The notes: generated from the sequence alone by a model not told the origin. A stretch of 64,000 nt of DNA from Acidobacteriota bacterium (GCA_019639135.1 JAHBSL010000013.1:62001-126000); one strand, 5' to 3'. Counted from the stretch's first letter, positions 1-10,074 are shown. Program-made: numbers and translations.

Positions 1-705
1 CGGGCTTGCCGGTGCAAAAACTGACCAGTCTTGTCCGAGCGTCAGCGAAGTCTTCTCCCATGCGAGCTTCACATTCGCCAGCCGCAGGCGGACAACCCCA
101 AAGTTCTCACCAATGCCGACCGAAGGAAAACCGCCAAAGAAATCTGCCTCAACCACGGCCGAAAGGTTAGCGTTTCCGGCCCTTGCACCTTCGAGCCGAA
201 CGCCGAACCGCGTTTGCCTGAGCGAAGCGCCCGTTCCGCCGCGGCCGGCCGGGGATGCAAAGAGCGGCACATCCGCATTGTTCGTTCCGCCCGTGTTCGT
301 GAATGCATTGAAATAGATCGAGCCGTAGGGCGTAAGCCTCGCACTCCCAACATTCACTCCGAGTTCGGGCTTCTGCTGCGCTGCCGGAGCGTTTTCCGCA
401 CGAGCAGTTTCAGCATACTTCGGTTCAGCCGTCGGTGTCGCCGCTTCAGGCTTCGTCGCTGCCGCCTGTGAAACGGCCGTCAAGAGTTTCTTTAGCTCTT
501 CGATCTGCTGCTGCATCGCGGCGACCTGAACCTCAAGCTGCTCGATCCGTTCGTCCGGAGTCGCTTTCTTCTCAGCCGGCCGGGAGGTTTCGACCTCGCT
601 TTTTGGCGAGCCCTCCCGCGTCTGTCCATTTAGGACGACGGCCGATGCAAAATTTATCAACAGCGCCACACAGATCGCTGCAAGAGATCGTTTAGTAGGG
701 AACAT
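1..705 (-). CDS. Outer-membrane porin-like protein, 3' end beyond the window
   Basis: Reading the minus strand from an ATG at 705 gives 235 open codons running off the window edge, so the C-terminus is missing. A GAGGAC Shine-Dalgarno lies 6 nt upstream. The product starts with a Sec signal peptide (hydrophobic stretch about residues 7-23, ending near LNGQ), then a Pro/Lys-rich segment and a coiled coil (about residues 51-77, heptads such as ERIEQLEVQVAAMQQQIEEL). An Ala/Pro/Glu linker leads into alternating polar/aromatic strands (LTPYGSIYFNAFTNTGG, TRFGVRLEG, FGVVRLRLANVKLAW) typical of beta-barrel porins with an N-terminal trimerisation coil. Family assignment is by pattern only; substrate unknown. 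Confidence 0.8.
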   Translation of the reverse strand, partial: MFPTKRSLAAICVALLINFASAVVLNGQTREGSPKSEVETSRPAEKKATPDERIEQLEVQVAAMQQQIEELKKLLTAVSQAAATKPEAATPTAEPKYAETARAENAPAAQQKPELGVNVGSARLTPYGSIYFNAFTNTGGTNNADVPLFASPAGRGGTGASLRQTRFGVRLEGARAGNANLSAVVEADFFGGFPSVGIGENFGVVRLRLANVKLAWEKTSLTLGQDWSVFAPASP

Positions 706-795
706 ATTGTCCTCGCATCGGGTTGAAGCGAGTTGGCAGGGAGGCAGTCGTGCCCCACCTGCCGGGACTCACGGGAGTTCAAGATCGGCGTGTCG

Positions 796-1119
796 CTAGC
801 GCATCTTCTCAAACCGCAGAATGGTCGTCCTGCCGTTTGCCGAGGTTACATCGAGTCCGTCTTCTTCGCCCGACTCTGAGAATTTGAACTCGATAGCCGT
901 TACGTCCTCGATGCTGCGGGTCATGTCGCCGACCATCAACTGGACAGCCGGCCTCTCGTCCTTGGTGTCAATATCGGCACCGACGAACGGCAGGCCGGAC
1001 TCGATCCAATAGTCGTTCCCGTTCTCGAAAACGCCGAGCCGCGTCGGCCGCCCTTCAAACCTCTCGCTAAAGAACTTCAGAAAATCTGCCCATTCGTGTT
1101 TTTGTGCTGCTTTTGTCAT
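796..1119 (-). CDS. DUF5335 family protein
   Basis: A 107-residue soluble protein. The start at 1119 (MTKAAQKHEWADF) is chosen over the longer reading from 1164 because a strong GGAGG sits 8 nt upstream of it. The N-terminus (HEWADFLKFFSERFEG) and the following beta-rich body resemble the DUF5335 family, which has no established biochemical role. There is no signal peptide or membrane segment. It lies downstream of the porin start on the same strand, but the 90-bp gap leaves open whether they share a transcript. Confidence 0.75.
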   Translation of the reverse strand: MTKAAQKHEWADFLKFFSERFEGRPTRLGVFENGNDYWIESGLPFVGADIDTKDERPAVQLMVGDMTRSIEDVTAIEFKFSESGEEDGLDVTSANGRTTILRFEKMR

Positions 1120-1194
1120 TTCAATTACCTCCGGGCAATGCCCGAGCTGCGAAAATTTTCGCACCTTAGGAAAATTCCACGCATATTTCGTCCG

Positions 1195-1590
1195 TTAGCA
1201 CGCCGTTTCCGCGTTCGGGTTAGGGAACATATCCGCCTCGTCCTCACCACGCCGCGGGTTAAGACATGCAAAATCCTTTTCGATCAGCACGTTCAGTTCG
1301 GCACCATCGCCGATCAACTTTGTGAACTCGATAGAAACCTCGTCGCCTGCCGCCCATTGGACCGCCGCCGTCCGCGGAAGGCTAACAACCACGCGGTTAC
1401 CGGCAAGCCGTGCGTCGGCTGCGGAAGTTTCATCGGAGCATTCGATCCCGTACGCAAGAACCGCCTCCAGGTCTGAACCGAACGCTACGGATTCCTCGAC
1501 CGCCGTGCACGAGGCGAGTGCCTCAACCTCGGGCCGGGTAAGCCGCATACGGATCGAATTGTGCCTTAAACGCAACTTCACAAGAATCAT
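1195..1590 (-). CDS. Small DUF7009-like protein of unknown function
   Basis: About 131 residues beginning near [23 protein letters not shown]. The opening pattern K-(I/L)-R-x-R-x-N-S-(I/L)-R-x-R-L, with strands ending in [13 protein letters not shown], matches small DUF7009-type proteins as I recall them; function is unknown. The start is uncertain: an ATG at 1590 has a weak GAGATA upstream, and a GTG three codons later would give the more usual MKLRLRHN opening. It is divergent from the ABC transporter gene with about 90 bp between starts, so they may share a promoter region. Confidence 0.65.
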   Translation of the reverse strand: MILVKLRLRHNSIRMRLTRPEVEALASCTAVEESVAFGSDLEAVLAYGIECSDETSAADARLAGNRVVVSLPRTAAVQWAAGDEVSIEFTKLIGDGAELNVLIEKDFACLNPRRGEDEADMFPNPNAETAC

Positions 1591-1678
1591 TATCTCAAAT
1601 TTCGTGCCGCTTTCGTGGTCAGCTCTTTGCACATCGTATTTTCGGAAGCCGAGCTTTCAAGAACCTCGGCGCGTCGAA

Positions 1679-2443
1679 ATGAAGGAACAGCGACAACGAT
1701 CCGATGCCCAAACGAGCGAAGCAAGCGTGAACGCGGCTGCCGATGCCGTATTTCAGATCCGCGGGGTGACGAAGGTCTATCGCATGGGCGAGGTCGAGGT
1801 CCACGCATTAAAGGGCGTCGATCTTGAGCTTTACCGTGGCGAGTTGGTCGTTCTCCTCGGTGCCTCGGGAAGCGGAAAATCGACCCTGCTCAACATCATC
1901 GGCGGCCTCGATACGCCGACCGAAGGCACGGTGGTTTATCAGGATCACATCCTAACCTCGGCCGATGAATCCGAGCTTACACGCTTTCGCCGCGAGCACG
2001 TCGGCTTTGTCTTTCAGTTCTATAACCTCATCCCGAGCTTGACGGCTCTTGAGAACGTCGAGCTTATCACCGAGATCGCTGAGAGCCCGATCTCCGCGAA
2101 AGAGGCTCTCGAAATGGTAGGGCTTTCCGAGCGGATCGATCATTTCCCGGCACAGCTCTCGGGCGGCGAGCAGCAGCGTGTGGCTATCGCCCGTGCCGTC
2201 GCAAAGCAGCCCGATGTCCTGCTTTGCGATGAGCCGACGGGAGCACTCGACGTGACGACCGGCAAGCTGGTCCTAAAGGTCATCGAAAAGGTGAACCGGG
2301 AACTCGGCACGACGACCGCGATCATCACGCACAACGCGGCGATAGCGGCTATGGCCGACCGCGTTATCCACATCGGAAGCGGACGGATCACCGAGATCAT
2401 CCGCAACAGCGAGAAGAAGAGTCCCGAGACTTTGGTCTGGTAG
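1679..2443 (+). CDS. ABC transporter ATP-binding protein, LolD/MacB type
   Basis: A 254-residue ATPase of an FtsX-type exporter. Walker [11 protein letters not shown]-loop FVFQFYNL, signature [14 protein letters not shown], Walker [13 protein letters not shown] and switch His in ITHN are all present. The insertion around Q-loop and D-loop follows the LolD/MacB/DevA pattern, so it probably powers a mechanotransmission exporter rather than an importer. The frame is open upstream to 1322, but that stretch is not family-like; the ATG at 1679 is preferred though it lacks a clear ribosome binding site. The permease starts 2 nt after its stop, so the two are one operon and probably one complex. Confidence 0.93.
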   Translation: MKEQRQRSDAQTSEASVNAAADAVFQIRGVTKVYRMGEVEVHALKGVDLELYRGELVVLLGASGSGKSTLLNIIGGLDTPTEGTVVYQDHILTSADESELTRFRREHVGFVFQFYNLIPSLTALENVELITEIAESPISAKEALEMVGLSERIDHFPAQLSGGEQQRVAIARAVAKQPDVLLCDEPTGALDVTTGKLVLKVIEKVNRELGTTTAIITHNAAIAAMADRVIHIGSGRITEIIRNSEKKSPETLVW

Positions 2444-2445
2444 CT

Positions 2446-4809
2446 ATGAAACCGCTGAATAAAAAGATGGTCCGCGACCTCTGGCACCTGCGGGGCCAGG
2501 TGCTGGCGACGATGCTTGTCGTTGCCTGCGGCGTGGCGTCTTTTGTGGCGATGAAGAGCACCTACGAGTCGCTCGTCGAAAGCCGCGACAATTACTATTC
2601 GCATTATCGTTTTGCGGATGTCTTCGCCGGGCTCAAGCGAGCTCCGCGTTCGGCCGCGGCCGAGATAGGGGCGATTCCCGGCGTTGCCGAGGTCGAGGCT
2701 CGCGTGGTGGCAAAGGTAACTCTTGACCTGTCCGATCTTCCCGAGCCGGCCCAAGGACGCCTCGTCTCGGTGCCGGAAACAGGAGCCGGCCATCTCAATT
2801 CGCTTTTCCTTCTCCGCGGCCGTTTGCTCGAGCCCGGCGATCGGGACGAGGTTGTCATCAGCGGTGCCTTTGCCGATGCCAACCGGCTTGAGCCCGGCGA
2901 TCAGGTCAGCGCCGTGCTCAATGGCAGGCTGCGGCGGCTGCGGGTCGTCGGCGTAGCGCTTTCGCCCGAGTACATCTATGAGATCCGGCCCGGCGACATC
3001 TTTCCCGATAACCGCCGCTTCGGCATTCTCTGGATGAACGAGCGGGCGGTCGCGAGCGTTTTCCAGATGGAAAATGCCTTCAATGACGTGGTCTTGACGC
3101 TTTCTCCGGGCGCCGGCGAGGCCGACGTTATCGAAAAGCTCGACCGGATCCTCGAGCCATACGGTGGTTTCGGCGCATATGGCCGCAGCGACCAGCTCTC
3201 GCACCGCTTTGTCGCGAACGAGCTCTCCGAGCTTCAGGTGTTCGGCACCGTCATACCGGTCATTTTTCTCGGCGTGACCGCCTTTCTGCTCCACCTTGTT
3301 CTGACGCGGCTTGTGAACGTCGAGCGCGAACAGATCGGCCTTCTCAAATCCTTCGGCTATTCGAACGCGGACATCGGCCTCCATTATCTCCAGCTCTCCG
3401 TGCTCGCGATCTTTGGCGGGATCGTCATCGGCATCGGGCTCGGCTGGTGGACGGGCCGTGGAATGGCAAGGCTTTACGGCGAGTTCTTTCATTTCCCGAT
3501 CCTCGACTTCAGCATCTCGTTCCTGATCGTCGTTTGGTCTTTCGTCATCAGTCTTGGGGCGGCGGCCATTGGTGCCATTGCTGCTGTCCGCAATGCCGTT
3601 TCGCTCCCGCCCGCCGAGTCGATGCGGCCGGAACCGCCCGCGAACTTTCACGCCGGCTTCATCGAATCGACCGGCTTCCAGCAGATGCTTTCGACCGAGT
3701 CACGCATTGCCGCCCGCAACCTTGCCCGCCGGCCGGTCAAGGCATTGCTCTCTGCTTTCGGTATCTCGCTTTCGATCGCATTGCTCTTCATCGGGTTCTT
3801 TTTCTTTGACGCCATCGATCGGATCGTGATGGTTCAGTTCGACCTTGTTCAACGCGAGGACGTTGAGGTCGGCTTCAATGAGCCGCGGCCCGGCCGTGCG
3901 GCGCTCGAGCTTGCCGAGCTTCCCGGCGTCCGGAGGGTCGAGCCTTACCGAGTCGTTTCGGCGAGGCTTCGTTTCGCCAGCCGCTCGCGGCGCGTAGGCC
4001 TTATCGGGCTCAGCTCGGAGGGAGAACTCCGCCGCATCGTCAATGACGACCTGCGGATAGTCAACCTACCGCCCGAGGGGATCGTTCTTGGCAGCACGCT
4101 TGCAGAATCCCTCGGGGTCGCAAAGGGCGATATCGTCACGGTCGAAGTGACCGAGGGCTCGCGGCCGGTTCGTGAAGTAGTGATCGCCGATGTCCCGCGG
4201 GAGCTTTTGGGACTAAGTGCCTATATGGACATCCGGGCCTTGAACCGGCTGATGATGGAAGGCGGAACCGTATCGGGCGCGTTCCTGAGCGTAGATGAGG
4301 ACGCGAGGGCGGAGCTTTACTCCAAGCTCAAGCGAACTCCGGCGGTCTCGGGAGTTGGCCTTCCTAAGGCGGCGCTAGAAAGTTTCAACGAAACGATCGC
4401 AAAGACGTTGGGCACGATGACATGGTTCTTGATCGGTTTTGCGTGCGTCATCGCGTTCGGCGTCGTCTATAACGGCGCCCGCATCGCACTCGCCGAACGC
4501 GGCCGCGAGCTCTCGTCGCTGCGGGTGCTGGGGTTCACAAATCGCGAGATCGCCAAGATGCTGCTCGGCGAACAGGCCGCACTTACTCTTCTCGCGATCC
4601 CGATTGGCTGGGTCTTGGGTTTCGCGACCTCGTGGCTGGTCACGAGGGTCGTCGATGCCGAGATCGTCAGGCTTCCGGTCGTCGTTTCGGTGGAGACGTT
4701 CATATTTTCGGCCGGGATCGTGGTCATCGCGGCGGCGGTCTCAGGCATCATTGTTGCAAGAAGGATCAGGCATATGGACCTGATCGCCGTGCTGAAAACG
4801 CGGGAGTAA
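2446..4809 (+). CDS. ABC transporter permease, FtsX family, two-module
   Basis: A 787-residue inner-membrane permease made of two repeated FtsX-like modules. An N-terminal membrane helix (about residues 15-37) is followed by a periplasmic MacB-PCD-like domain, three helices (about 265-400), a further helix near 435, a second periplasmic domain and a last three-helix FtsX block (about 655-775) ending [12 protein letters not shown]. With the upstream ATPase and downstream HlyD adaptor it resembles tripartite exporters that move lipids, lipoproteins or small compounds across the envelope; the cargo cannot be read from sequence. It is 4 nt from the adaptor gene, so expression is probably coupled. 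Confidence 0.92.
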   Translation: MKPLNKKMVRDLWHLRGQVLATMLVVACGVASFVAMKSTYESLVESRDNYYSHYRFADVFAGLKRAPRSAAAEIGAIPGVAEVEARVVAKVTLDLSDLPEPAQGRLVSVPETGAGHLNSLFLLRGRLLEPGDRDEVVISGAFADANRLEPGDQVSAVLNGRLRRLRVVGVALSPEYIYEIRPGDIFPDNRRFGILWMNERAVASVFQMENAFNDVVLTLSPGAGEADVIEKLDRILEPYGGFGAYGRSDQLSHRFVANELSELQVFGTVIPVIFLGVTAFLLHLVLTRLVNVEREQIGLLKSFGYSNADIGLHYLQLSVLAIFGGIVIGIGLGWWTGRGMARLYGEFFHFPILDFSISFLIVVWSFVISLGAAAIGAIAAVRNAVSLPPAESMRPEPPANFHAGFIESTGFQQMLSTESRIAARNLARRPVKALLSAFGISLSIALLFIGFFFFDAIDRIVMVQFDLVQREDVEVGFNEPRPGRAALELAELPGVRRVEPYRVVSARLRFASRSRRVGLIGLSSEGELRRIVNDDLRIVNLPPEGIVLGSTLAESLGVAKGDIVTVEVTEGSRPVREVVIADVPRELLGLSAYMDIRALNRLMMEGGTVSGAFLSVDEDARAELYSKLKRTPAVSGVGLPKAALESFNETIAKTLGTMTWFLIGFACVIAFGVVYNGARIALAERGRELSSLRVLGFTNREIAKMLLGEQAALTLLAIPIGWVLGFATSWLVTRVVDAEIVRLPVVVSVETFIFSAGIVVIAAAVSGIIVARRIRHMDLIAVLKTRE

Positions 4810-4813
4810 AGTC

Positions 4814-5734
4814 ATGAAGTTTCCAAAGAATCGCTATCTTTACATCGTGGGTGGCCTCGTGCTCGTACTTGTTCTTGGCTATTTCATGTTCTTCCGTTCG
4901 GATGCGGTGCTGGTCGAGGCCGGGAGCGTCACTCGCGGCGAGCTTATCTCATCTATCGACGCCGAGGGCCGAACCCGTTATCACGAACGGTTCGTCATCA
5001 CGGCTCCGGTCTCCGGCAAGATGTACCGCATCCAGCTCCACGAAGGCGACCGCGTTCCCAAAGGCTATGTCCTGACGCGCGTTGACCCGGCACCGCCGCG
5101 GCCGCTCGACCCGAGCCGCGTGCCCGAACCGGAGGTCTTTCCATTTGCCTATAACGTCTATGTCCCGGCTGACGGCATCCTGACCAAGATCTTCGTAACC
5201 AGCGAGGGCATCGTTCAGGCAGGTGCACCGATCGCCGAGGTGAGCAAACCCTCGCAGCTAGAGGTCGTCGCCGACCTGCTCTCGGCGGATGCGACGCTCG
5301 TCCGGCCGAACATGCCAGTTCTCATCACGAACCGGGCGGACGAAGCCGAACTGAAGGCAAAGATCCGGAACGTAGAGCCGCAGGCCTTCACAAAGGTCTC
5401 CTCGCTCGGCGTCGAAGAACAGCGGGTGAATGTCATTGCCGATCTTGTCGATCCGCCCGAGAGGCTCGGCGATAACTATCGCGTCGATATTCGGATCGTC
5501 GTCTGGGAGGGCAAGGATGTGCTCCGCGTGCCGGCAAGCGCTCTTTTTCGAAGCGGCGAGGAGTGGCGGGTCTTTGTCATCGAGGGTTCGAAGGCAAGGA
5601 CGAGGACGGTCCAGATCGGCCATCGTTCGCCGTCATTTATAGAGGTTCGCGGCGGGCTTGCCGAGGGCGAAACGGTAATACTCCATCCGCCGAACAGCGT
5701 CGCGGAGGGAACGCGGGTCAGCCGGACGAACTAG
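4814..5734 (+). CDS. HlyD/MFP-family periplasmic adaptor
   Basis: A 306-residue membrane fusion protein, the periplasmic bridge of the exporter encoded by the two preceding genes. One N-terminal anchor (YLYIVGGLVLVLVLGYFMFF) is followed by a barrel-sandwich half (VITAPVSGKMYRIQLHEGDRVPKGYVLTRVDP), a short connector where longer alpha-hairpin proteins have a coiled coil, the second half (YVPADGILTKIFVTSEGIVQAGAPIAEV) and C-terminal beta-barrel and membrane-proximal domains. The missing long hairpin suggests no direct TolC docking or a short outer partner. No outer-membrane factor is encoded nearby. It ends just before a hairpin at 5738-5758. Confidence 0.9.
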   Translation: MKFPKNRYLYIVGGLVLVLVLGYFMFFRSDAVLVEAGSVTRGELISSIDAEGRTRYHERFVITAPVSGKMYRIQLHEGDRVPKGYVLTRVDPAPPRPLDPSRVPEPEVFPFAYNVYVPADGILTKIFVTSEGIVQAGAPIAEVSKPSQLEVVADLLSADATLVRPNMPVLITNRADEAELKAKIRNVEPQAFTKVSSLGVEEQRVNVIADLVDPPERLGDNYRVDIRIVVWEGKDVLRVPASALFRSGEEWRVFVIEGSKARTRTVQIGHRSPSFIEVRGGLAEGETVILHPPNSVAEGTRVSRTN

Positions 5735-5737
5735 CCT

Positions 5738-5758
5738 GATGCGGCGATCGGCCGCATC
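5738..5758. terminator. Perfect 8-bp hairpin after the exporter operon
   Basis: GATGCGGC and GCCGCATC form a perfect 8-bp stem around a 5-nt loop immediately after the adaptor stop codon. There is no T-tract, so it may be a weak or Rho-assisted terminator or a 3'-end stabiliser. Confidence 0.45.
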
Positions 5759-5768
5759 CTGGACGGCA

Positions 5769-5797
5769 TTGCAAATGAATCTGTTCCAACATAAACT
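5769..5797 (+). promoter_or_regulatory. Candidate sigma-70 promoter
   Basis: TTGCAA and TAAACT are separated by exactly 17 bp, 30 bp before the start of the small zinc protein gene that leads into def. The match to consensus is moderate (4/6 in each element). Confidence 0.45.
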
Positions 5798-5827
5798 ACC
5801 TGTAATTACAGAGGTCCGAGAAGCCTG

Positions 5828-6037
5828 ATGATATCTGCGATCGATCCAAAAGTGACCAAAAAGCCGCTCGTGCGGTGTGCGGAGTGTGACCGCGAGGTTA
5901 CGCACTACAATACTTTCCTCTCGCCGATGAATGAGCGGCGCAACGTTTGCTGGGAGTGCCTCGCCCGCGAGGAGAAGGGCTTTTTTGCCCATCGCGGCTT
6001 CCGTCGCGGTGCCCGGCAGGGCGTCATCCCGCGATAG
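5828..6037 (+). CDS. Small CxxC/CxxC zinc-ribbon-like protein
   Basis: A 69-residue protein with CAEC near residue 17 and CWEC near residue 41, a spacing consistent with a single treble-clef or ribbon-type zinc site. It has no signal peptide and a basic C-terminus (HRGFRRGARQG). I do not recognise a named family. It is 20 bp upstream of peptide deformylase on the same strand, so co-transcription is likely; nucleic-acid or ribosome association would fit the basic tail but is only a guess. Confidence 0.6.
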   Translation: MISAIDPKVTKKPLVRCAECDREVTHYNTFLSPMNERRNVCWECLAREEKGFFAHRGFRRGARQGVIPR

Positions 6038-6057
6038 TGTTCTCCCGCTGACCCGTA

Positions 6058-6549
6058 ATGGCAATTCGTAAGATAACCGAATATCCCGAGGAGGTTCTCG
6101 GGCAGATGGGTAAGCCCGTCGAGAAATTTGACGCCGAGCTCGAAGCTCTCTGCGAGGATATGTTCGAGACGATGTACGATGCCGAAGGCGTCGGGCTCGC
6201 CGCTCCGCAGATCGGGCTAAATCTCCGGCTCTTCGTAATGGACTGCGACGGTATAAAGCTGATCGCCGCAAACCCGGAGATAGTTCACACCGATGGCGAG
6301 CAGACCGGACAGGAAGGCTGTCTTTCGGTCGGGAAGGTACCGGCGGTCGTCACCCGGCCAATGAAAGCACGGCTCCGGGCACAGGACGTCAAAGGCGAAT
6401 GGTTTGAAAGCGAGGCCGAAGGCTATGCCGCCCGTGCTTTTCTCCACGAAACGGATCACTGCAACGGAAAGCTCTTCATCGACCACCTTCCAAAGATGCG
6501 CCGCGATATGCTCGTAAAACGCTTCCGCAAAGAAAAAAGCTGGCGCTAG
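6058..6549 (+). CDS. def: Peptide deformylase
   Basis: Removes the N-formyl group from nascent proteins; cytoplasmic metalloenzyme acting at the ribosome. The three diagnostic motifs are intact: GVGLAAPQIG (residues 44-53), EGCLSV with metal ligand Cys88, and HETDH with ligands His130 and His134 and catalytic Glu131. Length (163 residues) is normal for type I enzymes. The usual partner fmt is not adjacent; the upstream neighbour is a small zinc protein. It converges with a secreted-protein gene 7 bp downstream. Confidence 0.97.
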   Translation: MAIRKITEYPEEVLGQMGKPVEKFDAELEALCEDMFETMYDAEGVGLAAPQIGLNLRLFVMDCDGIKLIAANPEIVHTDGEQTGQEGCLSVGKVPAVVTRPMKARLRAQDVKGEWFESEAEGYAARAFLHETDHCNGKLFIDHLPKMRRDMLVKRFRKEKSWR

Positions 6550-6556
6550 CAGCGGC

Positions 6557-8344
6557 TTATTTTTCTACGCCGCTCATCAGTTCCTCGGCATTTGCTCCAG
6601 GCTTTTCACCGAGAATATTCCGCAGGATCATCATCCGGGCGAGCACTCTCGTTTCCGGCCGGTCAAATTTATCCGCCGCCGCTTTAGTCCGCGCAAGGTC
6701 GGCATCGACCAGCAGCCCGATGGTTGCCTCGGCGACGTTAAGTTCGCTAGAAAGCCCGCGGATCATCCCGCCGCCGAACGATCCAAGCTGTATCTCGCCA
6801 TCGACGATCATCTGCTCCGTCACATCAATGAACTCGCCGACGCGGACGAACGCCGCGATCACCTCGTTTGCCCGGTAGATCGTGTCATCGAGCATTATGA
6901 ATGCCCGGTTCGGCTCGGCGGCGGCATAGCCCGATATCACGCTCCACGTCGCGATAAAGTCCCGATAGTTTCGCGGGTCGGGCCGGATGAACGATTCGGC
7001 CTCGCGCATGATCTCTCCGGCGAGTTGGGCATCTCCGGCCTGCTTGACCGAGGCGGCAAGCGCGCTCAGGGCCATGATCTTCTTCTCGCGGCCTGGCGTT
7101 TTCATTATTATTTCGCGGCTGCGGGCGACGATGCGGTCGCGCTCCTCTTTCGGCAATTCTTTCTTGCCCAGGCCGCCGATGTCTTCCATCAGCTTTCGCT
7201 CGGCTTCCTCGCGGGCTTCGCGTTCACGCTCGGCAGCTTCCCATTCCGGCGAGGCGGCGTTCGCTGCAGTGTTCGCGGCTGTCGCTACAGAGTTAGCCGC
7301 GTTTGCCATCGAGTTCGAAGCTCCATAAACGCCGAACCCGGTTCCGGTTTGGGCACGCCCCGCCGGGCCCATCTTGAACTTTGCCCTAACCTGTGCCGCC
7401 CGCGAAGGTGCATATTTATCGACCGCCGAGATGTAGCCGACACCAACGCCCATGTTCTCATCCGACTCAAGCATAGCCCGGCCGATCAGGTCCGCGAGTT
7501 CGCGGAGTTCCTGCTGTGTATAGATCGGCTTCCGGTTCGCCCGGTCGTCGCGTTCCGATGAGATATCTTCCGCCGTCCCGATCAGCCCGGCGGCGACATA
7601 GATCTCGAGTTTCTCCGGCCCGTCGTTTTTCAACTTCGAAAGAAAGATGCCCGCAAGTTCGACGCCCTTGTCGTGATCCTTGTCATAGACCTCGCGCAAA
7701 AGCCCGAGGTGAAGGTAGTTCAGCGGCCCTTTGAGCGAGTTCCTCGCGAGTTGGATCGCACGAGCCGCGTCTTTGCGAGCGACCGCTGAGAGCAACTGGA
7801 CCTCGAAATAGCTGTCGTTCGAGGTCATCTGCAGCAGCCTCGCGTTCGTGATCCCCGAGATCGAGTCGTAGTAGAAACTCAGAGCGAGTTCCGGTTCGTG
7901 CTCGGCAAGGCTCATCGCAATTGCCTGCCGAACGGCCATCGCCGATCGAAACTTCGTTGCCGCACGTAGGGCATCGGTCGGTTCATTGAACATTCCGGGG
8001 CCGGGGCCGATATCGCGCAGGTCAACGTCCTCTGTCACCTGCGCCATGTTCATTTGCGTATCGACCTGAGCAACGAGGTTCTTGAAGTCCGTTACGACGT
8101 TGCCGTACATCGCCCGTGCCTGGTCGCGGTCGTGCAGCCACATCAGCGAGGCAAGCTCCGCCATAAAGCTGATGCGGTTCTCGGCCGTCCGGAGGTTTGC
8201 GACGGAAAACGACGTTTCGCGGAGCATCTCAAAGGCCTTTGCCTTCAGTTCCTCGGCCTTTTTCTTTTTCTCGTCTTCGGGGTTTTGCGGGAAAACGATC
8301 GCCGCGAAAAGCATTAGTGTGCAAGCAAGTTTGATTGGCCTCAT
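6557..8344 (-). CDS. Secreted protein of unknown function
   Basis: A 595-residue protein with a signal peptide (MRPIKLACTLMLFAAIVFP) followed by a charged Lys/Glu stretch. The rest is almost entirely alpha-helical and Ala/Glu-rich, with repeated helix-pair segments resembling a TPR- or SEL1-like solenoid but no consensus match I can name. A low-complexity Ala/Asn run (about residues 340-368) precedes a coiled coil (WEAAEREREAREEAERKL). No catalytic motif is visible. Probably a periplasmic scaffold found mainly in relatives of this organism (inference). It is divergent from the glutamine amidotransferase gene. Confidence 0.8.
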   Translation of the reverse strand: MRPIKLACTLMLFAAIVFPQNPEDEKKKKAEELKAKAFEMLRETSFSVANLRTAENRISFMAELASLMWLHDRDQARAMYGNVVTDFKNLVAQVDTQMNMAQVTEDVDLRDIGPGPGMFNEPTDALRAATKFRSAMAVRQAIAMSLAEHEPELALSFYYDSISGITNARLLQMTSNDSYFEVQLLSAVARKDAARAIQLARNSLKGPLNYLHLGLLREVYDKDHDKGVELAGIFLSKLKNDGPEKLEIYVAAGLIGTAEDISSERDDRANRKPIYTQQELRELADLIGRAMLESDENMGVGVGYISAVDKYAPSRAAQVRAKFKMGPAGRAQTGTGFGVYGASNSMANAANSVATAANTAANAASPEWEAAEREREAREEAERKLMEDIGGLGKKELPKEERDRIVARSREIIMKTPGREKKIMALSALAASVKQAGDAQLAGEIMREAESFIRPDPRNYRDFIATWSVISGYAAAEPNRAFIMLDDTIYRANEVIAAFVRVGEFIDVTEQMIVDGEIQLGSFGGGMIRGLSSELNVAEATIGLLVDADLARTKAAADKFDRPETRVLARMMILRNILGEKPGANAEELMSGVEK

Positions 8345-8464
8345 AGAAAACCTCGAACAGAAGTTCCGAACATAATATATTGAAAGGACGCTCGCGTAAA
8401 TGATTTCTTGCCGAAATGCGTTTTGTATTTGGAAGCCGCAGGTGCGAAATTAGACAGAACGGCG

Positions 8465-9031
8465 ATGCTGCTTGTCATAGACAATTACGATTCATTCACA
8501 TATAACCTCGTCCAGTACCTAGGCGAAATGGGGGCGGAGATGCGCATTTTCCGCAATGATGAGATCACGGCCGATGAGATCGAATCGGAACTAAAGCCGG
8601 AACGCATTCTCATCTCGCCCGGGCCGGGAACGCCCGATGACGCGGGTGTTTCGCTTGAGGTGATCAAGCGGTTTGCCGGCCGGTTGCCGATCCTCGGCGT
8701 TTGCCTCGGGCATCAGGCGATCGGCCAGCACTTCGGCGGTAAGGTCATTCGTGCGCCGGAGCCGGTTCATGGCAAGCCGGTGACCGTTAACCACGACGGC
8801 CGGACGATCTTTGCCGGTATTCCGGATAGCTTTGCCGCCGGGCGCTATCATTCGCTGGTTGTCGAACGCGATTCGACGCCGGAATGCCTTGAGGTCTCGG
8901 CCACGTCGCCGGATGGGCTCGTGATGGCGATGCGACACCGCGAACTGCCGGTCGAAGGAGTTCAGTTTCACCCGGAATCCATCCTGACGGAGCACGGCAA
9001 AACGCTGCTCCGCAATTTCCTCGAACTTTGA
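8465..9031 (+). CDS. Anthranilate/aminodeoxychorismate synthase glutamine amidotransferase subunit
   Basis: A 188-residue class-I amidotransferase of the TrpG/PabA family that supplies ammonia from glutamine to a chorismate-using partner. It opens [19 protein letters not shown]; the nucleophile is Cys80 in LGVCLGHQ and the His169/Glu171 pair lies in VQFHPES. The oxyanion strand SPGPGTP is present. The frame extends upstream to 8408, but the family start is 8465. No trpE or pabB is adjacent, so tryptophan versus folate assignment cannot be decided here. Its stop overlaps the lpxK start (TGATG), implying translational coupling. Confidence 0.92.
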   Translation: MLLVIDNYDSFTYNLVQYLGEMGAEMRIFRNDEITADEIESELKPERILISPGPGTPDDAGVSLEVIKRFAGRLPILGVCLGHQAIGQHFGGKVIRAPEPVHGKPVTVNHDGRTIFAGIPDSFAAGRYHSLVVERDSTPECLEVSATSPDGLVMAMRHRELPVEGVQFHPESILTEHGKTLLRNFLEL

Positions 9032-10074
9032 TGAATGCACTTTCGCCATTCGGTTGGGCGTATGCGGCCGGAGCCGGGCTCCGCAACGCGCTTTACGACC
9101 GCGGATGGCTTGCGGCTCACGACCTCGGTGCGCCCGCGATCAGCATCGGCAACATCACCGCCGGCGGAACCGGAAAAACGCCCGTCGTCGCTCTCGTTGC
9201 GGGGTTACTGATCGAAAACGGCGAGCGTGTTTGCATTCTCACGCGTGGCTACGGCCGCCGCGAGCCCGCCAAGCGGGTCGTCGTCTCCGATGGCTCCTCG
9301 ATTCTTGCCGATGCCGAAACCGGCGGCGATGAACCGGTCGAACTCGCCCGCCGGTTGGGCGGCAAGGCCGTAATTGTAGCCGACCGTGACCGCGTCGCCG
9401 CGGCGAAATTCGCAAGAAGTGAGTTTGGCGTCACGTGCTTTGTACTTGACGATGGCTTCCAGCATCGCCGTGCGGCCCGCGGACTCGACATCGTCTGCAT
9501 CGATGCGACCGATCCTTTCGGCGGCGGCGAACTTCTGCCCGCGGGCAGGCTTCGCGAATCGCCCGCAAACCTTCGCCGTGCGGATGCGGTCATCATCACC
9601 AAGGCCGAAGCCGCGGCCGACCTCGCCAAACTCGAACAAGAGATCAGACGCTTCGCACCAGAGGCCGAGATCTTTCGTGCCGAAAGCGGCATCTCGGGTT
9701 TCACCAAGCTTTCCGCTTTTCTTGCAGGCGAAAATGCCAGTTCTAATCGTGAATTGCCCGGGCCTGCGTTCGCCTTTTGCGGCCTCGGTAATCCGAGCCA
9801 CTTCTTCAAAACGCTCGTGGAAGCCGGAATCGAACTCGCCGGAACTCGCGCCTTCCGCGACCACCAACGCTACACCCAAGCCGAAGCCGAATTGCTTAAC
9901 GAGGCCGCAAAAAACGCCCGGGCCACAGCATTTGTAACGACCGCCAAGGATGCCGTTAAGTTCCAAAACCTCTCATTCGGTCTTCCATGTTTCGTCGCCG
10001 AACTCGGCACCGCAGCCTTTCCTGCCGATGCTTTTCAGGCCCATGTTCTAAAGGCCGTTCGAGAAAATCGTTGA
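9031..10074 (+). CDS. lpxK: Tetraacyldisaccharide 4'-kinase
   Basis: Inner-membrane-associated kinase that phosphorylates the 4' position of the lipid A disaccharide precursor. The P-loop lies in ISIGNITAGGTGKTP near residue 35, followed by LTRGYGR and the family signature VLDDGFQHR; the stretch LLPAGRLRESPANLRRADAVIITKAE is also typical. Length (347 residues) is normal. The ATG at 9031 is taken rather than the TTG one codon earlier. It shows that the organism makes lipid A. Other lpx genes are not in the window. Confidence 0.95.
   Translation: MNALSPFGWAYAAGAGLRNALYDRGWLAAHDLGAPAISIGNITAGGTGKTPVVALVAGLLIENGERVCILTRGYGRREPAKRVVVSDGSSILADAETGGDEPVELARRLGGKAVIVADRDRVAAAKFARSEFGVTCFVLDDGFQHRRAARGLDIVCIDATDPFGGGELLPAGRLRESPANLRRADAVIITKAEAAADLAKLEQEIRRFAPEAEIFRAESGISGFTKLSAFLAGENASSNRELPGPAFAFCGLGNPSHFFKTLVEAGIELAGTRAFRDHQRYTQAEAELLNEAAKNARATAFVTTAKDAVKFQNLSFGLPCFVAELGTAAFPADAFQAHVLKAVRENR

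Noticed and set aside
2140..3651. Minus-strand 503-codon ORF
   Set aside because: It lies wholly opposite the ABC ATPase/permease genes, whose motifs are intact; the product is charged and has no family features. Antisense shadow of GC-rich codons.
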